From assembly GCF_040659735.1 (NCBI RefSeq), contig NZ_JBFANZ010000017.1, positions 1-64,000 of the forward strand: a stretch of 64,000 bases of DNA, given 5' to 3'. Shown piece after piece: positions 58,132-64,000 of this stretch. The stretch is from Micromonospora_I sp040659735. GTDB taxonomy: Bacteria > Actinomycetota > Actinomycetes > Mycobacteriales > Micromonosporaceae. Each line of letters opens with the position of its first letter. Position 1 is the stretch's first letter. The notes beneath the pieces are model-generated. The model ran no database searches, was not told the origin of the DNA, and saw only the letters and a list, made by a program, of their open reading frames with translations. A program made the position numbers and the translations under genes.

Positions 58132-59805
58132 ATGGGTGGGGTGGACAAGTACGGCGCTGAGCTGCTCAGCGAGCGGTACCGGCTGGTGGAGCGGCTCGGC
58201 ATGGGCGGCATGTCGGTCGTCTGGCGTGGCTACGACGAGGTGTTGGGTCGGCAGGTGGCCGTGAAGGTGCTGGCGCCGCAGCTCGCCACCGACCGTGTCT
58301 TTCGGCACCGGCTGCGGGTGGAGGCGCAGGCCGCCGCGCGACTCTGCCATCCACACATCACGAACGTGTACGACTACGGCGAGACGGTCGCGAACGGCGC
58401 CACCGTGCCGTACGTGGTGATGGAGCTCGTCGACGGCGTGTCGCTGGCGACGCGGCTGGCGCGCGGCGGGGTGCTCCCGTGGCGGGACGCCGTCGCGGCC
58501 TGTGCCGAGGTCGCCTCCGCGCTGGCGGCCGCGCACAGCCGGGGAGTGGTGCACCGCGACGTGACCCCGGGAAACGTCATGCTCACCAGCGGCGGCGCGA
58601 AGGTTGTCGATTTCGGCATCTCCGCGCTGGTCGGCGAGAGCGACGTGGGCCCGGACGGAAATCTGCTCGGCACGCCCGCCTATCTCGCGCCGGAGCGGCT
58701 CAACGGCGGCCAGGTGTCGCCGGCCACCGATGTCTACGCGGTCGGGCTCCTGCTCTACCGCGCGATGACCGGACGGCTGCCGTGGCAGGCGTCCTCCGTC
58801 ACCCAGATCCTCCGCGCCCACCTGCACGCCGACCCGGCCCCGATGCCGCCGGTCGCAGGGCTCCCCGACGAGGTGGCGGAGCTCTGCCGGCGGTGTCTGG
58901 CGAAGAACCCGGCGGACCGTCCGAGCAGCCGGGAGGTCGCCCGGACGCTGGCCATCGCCGCCGGGACCGCTGTCCCCCTGCCGGACATGGCGGTGCCCGC
59001 GCCGGGGAGTCCGGCCGTCGAGCCGGGGCTGTCGGCGGTCGGCACGACGATCCTGCCCTGGTCGGCCGCGACCGGCGCGTTGCCGCTCTCCCTGCGGCGG
59101 CGTCGGCGCCACTCGTGGCGCCCCACCTGGGTACGGCGGCGCGTGCAGGCGGTCAGCGTCGGCGTCGGACTGATACTGGTCACCGGGGTGCTCTGGACGG
59201 GCGCCAGCCGCAACGCGGCGACGGCCGACGCCGAGCGGGTGGCCGCGCCGGCGACCGGCATGATGGCCGCCGTGCAGCCGTCGGTCCCGTGCCGGGTCCG
59301 GTACGCGTTGAACAAGGACTCGGGCAGCGGCTTCGAGGCCGCCGTGACGGTGACGAACAGTGGGCAGTCACCGATGACCGATTGGGAACTCGGCTTCGCC
59401 TTCCCCGCCGATCAGACGGTTACCGGAGGTGATTCGGTGCGCTGGGAACAGCGCGACGCTCAGGTGAGGCTCCGCCCGGCGGGTGGTGGGCCGCTCGCGC
59501 CCGGCGCGTCGGCGACGCTCGGGTTCGCCGGCGCCTACCGGGGGAGCAATCCGCTTCCGCTGGAGTTCGATCTGGACGGAAAGGTGTGCGCCGTCGAGGT
59601 TTCCGGGGTGGCGGGATCCGTCCCGTCGAGCGGGGGCGTCGCTGCGGGCGGCCAGACCGCGACCAACCCGGCGGCGAAGCCGGCAACCAACCCGGCCGTG
59701 AACACCGCCGGAAACCCCGGGTCGGGCAACTCGGCGAAGAAGTCCCCCAAGAAGGGGAAGCAGAAGAACGACGGTGGGGACCGGCGCGGCCGCGACGACG
59801 ACTGA
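58132..59805 (+). CDS. Membrane Ser/Thr protein kinase with extracellular CBM2-like domain
   Basis: About 557 residues. The PknB-type kinase domain has the Gly loop VERLGMGGMSVVWRGYDEVL, Lys in QVAVKVLAPQLA, the catalytic loop VVHRDVTPGNVMLTSGGAKV (Thr where most kinases have Lys), DFG in VVDFGISALVG and GTPAYLAPERLNGGQ. A Pro/Ala linker, a basic stretch and a membrane helix (about 340-360, VSVGVGLILVTGVLWTGASR) follow. The outside part (about 386-490) resembles CBM2, framed by two Cys (CRVRYALNKDSGSGFEAAVT to DLDGKVCAV). A Lys/Gly-rich tail ends it. The start is uncertain: 58093, 58132 or 58141. Confidence 0.9.
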   Translation: MGGVDKYGAELLSERYRLVERLGMGGMSVVWRGYDEVLGRQVAVKVLAPQLATDRVFRHRLRVEAQAAARLCHPHITNVYDYGETVANGATVPYVVMELVDGVSLATRLARGGVLPWRDAVAACAEVASALAAAHSRGVVHRDVTPGNVMLTSGGAKVVDFGISALVGESDVGPDGNLLGTPAYLAPERLNGGQVSPATDVYAVGLLLYRAMTGRLPWQASSVTQILRAHLHADPAPMPPVAGLPDEVAELCRRCLAKNPADRPSSREVARTLAIAAGTAVPLPDMAVPAPGSPAVEPGLSAVGTTILPWSAATGALPLSLRRRRRHSWRPTWVRRRVQAVSVGVGLILVTGVLWTGASRNAATADAERVAAPATGMMAAVQPSVPCRVRYALNKDSGSGFEAAVTVTNSGQSPMTDWELGFAFPADQTVTGGDSVRWEQRDAQVRLRPAGGGPLAPGASATLGFAGAYRGSNPLPLEFDLDGKVCAVEVSGVAGSVPSSGGVAAGGQTATNPAAKPATNPAVNTAGNPGSGNSAKKSPKKGKQKNDGGDRRGRDDD

Positions 59806-59812
59806 CGAAAAG

Positions 59813-60508
59813 TCAGGTGGCCGCCGCGAAGCGCTGAACCTGCTCGGTGGTGCCGGCCACGATCAGCACGCCGTCGGCCGGCACGACGGTCTCCGGGCGG
59901 GCGTACGTGAAGTCCTCGCCGGGCCGCTTCACGCCGACCACGGTGACCCCGTACCTGGCCCGGAGTGCCGCGTCGGACAGGGACCGGCCGACGGTGTCAC
60001 GCGGGGCGCGGGTCTTCGCGATGGCGAAGTCGTCGTCGAACTCGATGAAGTCGAGCATCCGGCTGGTGATGAGGTGGGCCACCCGGTCGCCCATCGCCGC
60101 CTCCGGATAGATCACGTGGTCGGCGCCGACCCTGGCGAGGATCTTCCCGTGCTTGACGGAGATGGCCTTGGCCCAGATCTCCGTGACGCCGATCTCGGCG
60201 AGCGTGAGCACGGTCATCACACTGGCCTCGATATCCGTGCCGATCCCGACGACCGCGCGGGAGAACTCCTGCACCCCGAGTTGGCACAGCGCCTCGCTGT
60301 CGGTGGAGTCGGCCTGCGCGACGTGTGTCAGCCGGTCCGCCCAGGCCTGCACGATCTTCGCGTTCTCGTCGATGCCGAGCACCTCGTGTCCGAGTCGGAC
60401 CAGCGAGTCGGCGACCTGACTGCCGAACCTGCCCAGCCCGATCACGACCACGTTGTCGTCGCTGGGACCTCTGCCGTTGTCAGCCAACGATGGGCCGCCC
60501 TTCCGCAT
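59813..60508 (-). CDS. ktrA: Potassium channel regulatory subunit KtrA/TrkA-like
   Basis: A 231-residue cytoplasmic RCK protein that gates the potassium channel subunit. The nucleotide-binding Rossmann motif is VVVIGLGRFGSQVADSLVRL, with the acidic residue after the second strand in VLGIDENAK. The RCK_C half has LDFIEFDDDFAIAKTRAPRD, TVGRSLSDAALRARYGVTVV. It overlaps the end of the channel gene by 29 bp; the start is the ATG at 60508. Many KtrA proteins also bind c-di-AMP through RCK_C, which links this gene functionally to the riboswitch at 55.3 kb. Confidence 0.92.
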   Translation of the reverse strand: MRKGGPSLADNGRGPSDDNVVVIGLGRFGSQVADSLVRLGHEVLGIDENAKIVQAWADRLTHVAQADSTDSEALCQLGVQEFSRAVVGIGTDIEASVMTVLTLAEIGVTEIWAKAISVKHGKILARVGADHVIYPEAAMGDRVAHLITSRMLDFIEFDDDFAIAKTRAPRDTVGRSLSDAALRARYGVTVVGVKRPGEDFTYARPETVVPADGVLIVAGTTEQVQRFAAAT

Positions 60509-61814
60509 ATCGGTACCGCCGGTGTCGGGTGTTCAGGGCGAGCGCCGCCCCGATCGCGATGGTGCCGACCCGGCCCATGAACATCAGGACTACGAGGAGA
60601 AGCTGAGCGGCGGGCGGCAGCGACGGGGTGAGACCCATGCTCAGCCCGACCGTCGCGAACGCGGAGGTCACTTCGAAGAGCGCCCGCTCGAACGAGACAC
60701 CGTCGGTCAACGCGATCAACCCCAGCGTCCCGCCGGCGACCAGCGCGATGCCGAGCAGCGCGACGGTCATCGCCTGCCGCTGCGTTGATTCGTCGATGCG
60801 ACGCTTTCCGATGACCACGTCGGGTTCGCCCCGGATCTCCGCCCAGATGACGTACGCCAGCAGGAAGAAGGTCGTCACCTTGATGCCGCCGGCCGTGCCG
60901 CCGCTGCCACCACCGATGAACATCAGGCCGGTGGTGACCGCCGCCGTCTCGGCGTTCATCGCGGCGTAGTCGACGCTGTTGAAGCCGCCCGAGCGCGGCA
61001 TGGCGCCTTGCGTGATCGCGGCCAGCACCTTCGTGGAGACGCCCAGCGGGCCGAACGTACGCGGGTTGCTCCACTCGAACGCGAGCATGACGAGAACACC
61101 CACGACGAGCAGGACGCCGGATCCCCAGACCGTGAGCCGGGTGTGGGTCGACCACCGGCGCGGCTGCCGGAGTTCGCGGGCGAGTTCGAAAAGAACGGGG
61201 AATCCGAGCCCGCCGGCGACGACGCCGATGACCAGGGGGAGGCAGATCCATCCGTCGTCGACGAACCGGATGAGGCTGTCGCTGTAGAGGGCGAACCCGG
61301 CGTTGTTGAACGCCTGCACCGCGTGGAAGAACCCTTCCCACACGGCCCGCCCCAGCGGGTAGTCGTAGTGGGCCCGCAACCGCGTGGCCAGCACCGCCGT
61401 GATGAGTGCCTCGAACAGGAGCATGGTCACGGCGATCCGGGTCAGGATCCGCCGTACGTCGCCGAACTGCAGACTGCTCTGCTCGGCCTGTGCCACGAGC
61501 CGGCTGCGCAGCCCGAGCCGCTGCGTCACCAACAGGCCGAGCAGCGTGGCCATTGCCATGATCCCGAAACCGCCGATCTGGGTCAGCAGCGTGATCAGGA
61601 CATGCCCGAACGTGGACCAGTACGTCGGGGTGTCGACCACGTTCAGCCCGGTGACGCAGACGGCGGAGGTGGCGGTGAAGAGCGCGGTGATGAACGGCGC
61701 GTGGCCGGGCTCGGCCCGGGCCACGGGCAGCATCATCAGCAGGGTGCTGATCGCGACCGCGCAGAGAAACGCCAACGGCACGATCCGCGCGGGGTGTTGC
61801 AGCATGCGGCGCAT
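60480..61814 (-). CDS. ktrB: Potassium transporter channel subunit KtrB/TrkH-like
   Basis: A 444-residue membrane protein with four pore repeats: TATSAVCVTGLNVVDTPTYW is the first selectivity loop, AVQAFNNAGFALYSDSLIRF the second, MPRSGGFNSVDYAAMNAETA the third, and TSAFATVGLSMGLTPSLPPA the fourth. GGGSGGTAGGIKVTTFFLLA is also a family signature. Start ATG at 61814 follows AGGAC; a GTG at 61832 is possible. Together with ktrA it forms a KtrAB-type potassium uptake system. Divergent from the glycerophosphodiesterase gene. Confidence 0.94.
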   Translation of the reverse strand: MRRMLQHPARIVPLAFLCAVAISTLLMMLPVARAEPGHAPFITALFTATSAVCVTGLNVVDTPTYWSTFGHVLITLLTQIGGFGIMAMATLLGLLVTQRLGLRSRLVAQAEQSSLQFGDVRRILTRIAVTMLLFEALITAVLATRLRAHYDYPLGRAVWEGFFHAVQAFNNAGFALYSDSLIRFVDDGWICLPLVIGVVAGGLGFPVLFELARELRQPRRWSTHTRLTVWGSGVLLVVGVLVMLAFEWSNPRTFGPLGVSTKVLAAITQGAMPRSGGFNSVDYAAMNAETAAVTTGLMFIGGGSGGTAGGIKVTTFFLLAYVIWAEIRGEPDVVIGKRRIDESTQRQAMTVALLGIALVAGGTLGLIALTDGVSFERALFEVTSAFATVGLSMGLTPSLPPAAQLLLVVLMFMGRVGTIAIGAALALNTRHRRYRYAEGRPIVG

Positions 61815-61964
61815 CAGGGACTGTCCTATCACGCGCGACCGCCACCTGACGCTCTCGGGTGTTCGCCGCGCGGACAGTTGCCGACCCACTGCGCGTTGAC
61901 GGGGGCGTCTTGACTTCGCAGCGGCGGGAGCCTGACGGTGGGTTCCCCGGCGTGAGGAGATGCC

Positions 61965-63080
61965 ATGTTGCGACGTACCCTTCCCGCTCTCGGTGTAGCC
62001 GGCGCGTTCCTGGCGGCCGCCGTCGCGGTCCCGTCGGCCCCGGCCGTCGCCCGCCGCGACGCCGACGGTTTCCGCCCCGCGGCGACGCCGATCGTCATCG
62101 CCCATCGCGGCGCGAGCGGCTACCGGCCCGAGCACACGCTGGAGTCCTACCGCCTGGCGATCCGGATGGGGGCCGACTACATCGAGCCGGATCTGGTCTC
62201 GACGAAGGACGGCGCGCTGGTCGCGCGGCACGAGAACGAGATCTCGGGTACGACCGACGTGTCGACCCGCCCGGAGTTCACCGCCCGCAGGGCCATGAAG
62301 ATCATCGACGGGGTGGCGGTCACCGGCTGGTTCACCGAGGACTTCACGCTCGCTGAGCTCAGGACGTTGCGGGCCAAGGAGCGGCTGCCGCTGGTACGTC
62401 CGACCAACGCCGCGTTCGACGGCCGGTTCGAGGTGCCGACGCTGCAGGAGGTGATCGACCTCGCGAGGAGCGAGAGCCGCCAGCGGGGGCGCACGATCGG
62501 GATCTACCCGGAGACCAAGCACCCGAGCTACTTCCGGTCGATCGGGCTGCCGCTGGAGGAGCCGCTGGTACGGGCGCTCAAGCGCAACGGCTGGACCGGC
62601 CGCAAGGACCCGGTGATCATCCAGTCCTTCGAGACCGCCAACCTCCGCAAGCTCGACACGATGCTCGACGTGAAGCTGATCCAGCTTCTCGATGCGTCAG
62701 GCCGCCCCGCCGACTTCGCGGCCTCGGGTGATCCCCGCACCTACGCCGACCTGGTGCGGCCGGCCGGGCTGCGGTGGATCAAGGGGTACGCCGACGGGAT
62801 CGGCGCGCACAAGAACCTGATCGTGCCGCGGGACGCGACCGGCAAGCTGCTCGCGCCGACCGCCGTCATCCGCGATGCGCACCGGATCGGGCTCTTCGTG
62901 CACGCCTGGACGTTCCGCGCGGAGAACCAGTTCCTTCCGGTCGACTTCCGCCTCGGTGCCGACCCCAACGCCCGCGGCGACATCACCGCCGAGTACGAAA
63001 GGTTCCTGGGTCTCGGCCTCGACGGCGTCTTCAGCGACCACCCCGACACTGCGGTAGCCGCCCGCGCCGGCCGAGCCTGA
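61965..63080 (+). CDS. glpQ: Secreted glycerophosphodiester phosphodiesterase
   Basis: A 371-residue enzyme that hydrolyses glycerophosphodiesters. Signal peptide 1-29 (Ala/Pro-rich). The catalytic core shows VIAHRGASGYRPEHTLESYR, then ADYIEPDLVSTKDGALVARH, where HRG and the E/D residues bind metal, and later GIYPETKHPSYFRSIGLPLE, VIIQSFETANL and AWTFRAENQFLPVDFRLGAD. It ends LDGVFSDHPDTAVAARAG. All key residues are present. The GDPD family also includes teichoic-acid-active enzymes. An ATG start follows GAGGAG. Confidence 0.94.
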   Translation: MLRRTLPALGVAGAFLAAAVAVPSAPAVARRDADGFRPAATPIVIAHRGASGYRPEHTLESYRLAIRMGADYIEPDLVSTKDGALVARHENEISGTTDVSTRPEFTARRAMKIIDGVAVTGWFTEDFTLAELRTLRAKERLPLVRPTNAAFDGRFEVPTLQEVIDLARSESRQRGRTIGIYPETKHPSYFRSIGLPLEEPLVRALKRNGWTGRKDPVIIQSFETANLRKLDTMLDVKLIQLLDASGRPADFAASGDPRTYADLVRPAGLRWIKGYADGIGAHKNLIVPRDATGKLLAPTAVIRDAHRIGLFVHAWTFRAENQFLPVDFRLGADPNARGDITAEYERFLGLGLDGVFSDHPDTAVAARAGRA

Positions 63081-63102
63081 CCACCCACCCACCCACCCAC
63101 CC
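63081..63102. repeat. (CCAC)n tandem tract directly after glpQ
   Basis: Five and a half tandem copies of the tetramer CCAC/ACCC starting at the base after the stop codon, continued by a C-rich, G-poor stretch to about 63130. The minus strand has five GGG runs separated by single T bases, so it could fold as a G-quadruplex. C-rich unstructured RNA is also a typical Rho loading site. Confidence 0.8.
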
Positions 63103-63240
63103 GCCCCGCCCGCCCCACCGCACCCCGCCCGCGGACGTCCCCGAGGTGGCCTACGCGGTGGCGGCGCAGCTCCGGCACGAGTTCCGGATCGAGTGGACGC
63201 CGCCAACACCGGAGAACGCAGCGGGTGACCGCGAAGACCG

Positions 63241-63302
63241 CGCAACTTCCGGGATTTAGTGGCTACCGCCAGCCGGGAGGTCACTGTTTCCCGGAAGTAG
63301 CG
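63241..63302. repeat. 14-bp imperfect inverted repeat with 34-bp spacer
   Basis: CGCAACTTCCGGGA (63241-63254) and TCCCGGAAGTAGCG (63289-63302) are reverse complements except for one base. The arms are long and the spacer contains a second small pairing (GGCTACCGCC region). Confidence 0.7.
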
Positions 63303-63357
63303 CGATCTACCGGTCAGAAGACCCTGGCGGCGCGGATGCTGGTGATCACGAACGATT

Positions 63358-63377
63358 GGTGGGGTCATGGCCCCACC
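63358..63377. terminator. Perfect GGTGGGG/CCCCACC hairpin
   Basis: A 7-bp GC stem with a 6-base loop (TCATGG), flanked by AT and AT that extend it partly. It could end transcription in either direction; there is no clear T-run. Confidence 0.45.
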
Positions 63378-63601
63378 GATCCTTCGCGATCACGCGATTG
63401 GCGCGACCTTCAGTTCCTTCTCGGGAACGGCGGCTGTGCTGTGGACATAGAGGTGTCGGGCAGGTTTTCCTCGTCCGGCTCCGGGTGGTTCGGCAAACCT
63501 TCGCGAGGCGGACCAGCAGTGGCTCCGTGCTCGTACTCGCCGATGAAGGCTGCGGTCGCACTGCGCGACTGGCAGTCGCGGTTTTCGCCGGAGGTGCGGA
63601 T

Positions 63602-63856
63602 GTGACCCGGCAGCGTTACGTGGTCCACCTGCCGGTCTGCGCCGCCAGCCTGGACAGCGCCACCCTGCTCGCCCGCAACCTGGCCCGGTCGTTGACCTTC
63701 CTGCCCGCGGTGGACGCCGCCGAGATCACCGTCTCCGAAGAGGACCACCAGGGCGTACGGCATCGGGTTTTCTGCGATCGGTTGCTCGACGGGCGCCGTA
63801 GGTGTGCGCTGCGCACCGACCATCCGGGTGAGCGTGTGCCGGAATCGGCGCGGTGA
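63602..63856 (+). CDS. Small protein of unknown function
   Basis: An 84-residue protein with a GGAGGTGCGGAT ribosome site before its GTG. The sequence (VTRQRYVVHLPVCAASLDSA, TLLARNLARSLTFLPAVDAA, EITVSEEDHQGVRHRVFCDR) alternates strands and a helix and has two Cys. I do not recognise a family. Possibly an ACT- or dodecin-like small fold, but this is a guess. Confidence 0.6.
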   Translation: MTRQRYVVHLPVCAASLDSATLLARNLARSLTFLPAVDAAEITVSEEDHQGVRHRVFCDRLLDGRRRCALRTDHPGERVPESAR

Positions 63857-63979
63857 GCTGTCCCGGGCGGCCACCTGATCCGGGGTACTTATGGCGTGAT
63901 CCCACATAGCCCGTGGGTCGCGTCACTCCTAGCGTGAGCCGACAACGAGTTCCCTCCGAGTTGCTCCAGTGGAGTCGCA

Positions 63980-64000
63980 ATGACGGTTAGGACGACGCGG
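63980..64000 (+). CDS. Start of a gene cut by the window edge (tentative)
   Basis: ATG at 63980 after GTGGAGTCGCA opens a frame MTVRTTR that runs off the window. Only seven codons are visible, so nothing can be said about function. Confidence 0.3.

Larger units (their letters stand above)
63103..63601. other. Intergenic region without a recognisable gene
   Basis: Short reading frames here are not supported by ribosome sites or protein-like composition. It holds the inverted repeat at 63241-63302 and the hairpin at 63358-63377, listed separately. Confidence 0.5.

Noticed and set aside
56047..59112. 1021-codon minus-strand frame over three genes
   Set aside because: Crosses three convincing plus-strand genes; His/Arg/Gly-rich shadow sequence without domains.
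63356..63601. Upstream extension of the small right-edge protein from 63356
   Set aside because: The sequence before 63602 has no ribosome site and is unlike the well-formed C-terminal part; the GTG at 63602 follows GGAGG.
1..64000. CRISPR arrays, tRNA and rRNA genes
   Set aside because: I found no regularly spaced direct repeats of CRISPR type and no recognisable tRNA or rRNA sequence in this window.

Overview
This is about 64 kb of very GC-rich actinobacterial chromosome. It looks like a motile, spore-forming member of the Micromonosporaceae (Actinoplanes, Micromonospora or a relative). The reasons are a complete Gram-positive-type flagellar locus (no P- or L-ring genes) in a high-GC actinomycete, many GTG/TTG starts, actinobacterium-only families such as DUF7455, and a cellulase with a CebR/CelR-type operator. 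The genus is an inference from gene content.

Region 1 (1-18.8 kb) is the flagellar locus. A minus-strand operon runs flgB-flgC-fliE-fliF-fliG-fliH-fliI-fliJ-(NlpC/P60+SLT muralytic enzyme)-fliK-flgD-flgE, mostly with 1-4 bp start/stop overlaps. A second minus-strand group holds the flagellin gene, fliD, fliS and a small unknown gene, preceded by a FliA/WhiG-family sigma factor gene. Divergent from that sigma gene is a plus-strand operon flgN-flgK-flgL-fliW-csrA. Sites of the form CTCA-N16-GCCGA lie before flgB and flgN, with weaker versions before the flagellin gene and the chemoreceptor gene, so the sigma factor probably controls all four. FliW, CsrA and GGA motifs in the flagellin leader suggest a homeostatic translation loop. 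A 22-bp bidirectional terminator closes the region.

Region 2 (18.8-35 kb) is sensory and secretory: an M23 endopeptidase with three SH3 repeats, a methyl-accepting chemotaxis protein, three histidine kinases, a lone receiver protein, a GGDEF-EAL protein, a subtilisin-like protease, and a decayed DNRLRE/GH26-like glycosidase pseudogene.

Region 3 (35-42.5 kb) is housekeeping: NhaA antiporter, NmrA-type oxidoreductase, zinc alcohol dehydrogenase with a small partner, ABC-F ATPase, polyphosphate glucokinase-like ROK kinase, a TPR protein and a mini-Smr protein.

Region 4 (42.5-46 kb) is a decayed mobile island. It has an integrase that is both N-terminally truncated and frameshifted, a HicAB toxin-antitoxin pair with a palindromic operator, a DUF2625 (SUKH-like) gene between 14-bp direct repeats, a GNAT gene, and a 23-bp near-perfect direct repeat at the two ends.

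Region 5 (46-64 kb) has an MFS transporter, a secreted GH9 cellulase under a TGGGAGCGCTCCCA operator, an M28 peptidase pseudogene, and a three-gene signalling module (receiver-PP2C phosphatase, CHASE3 kinase, Rcp-type receiver) followed by an inositol-phosphatase. Next come a c-di-AMP (ydaO-type) riboswitch in front of a secreted coiled-coil cell-wall protein, a membrane spermidine-synthase-like protein, a Ser/Thr kinase with an extracellular CBM2-like domain, a KtrAB-type potassium system and a secreted glycerophosphodiesterase. The right edge holds small unknowns and repeats.
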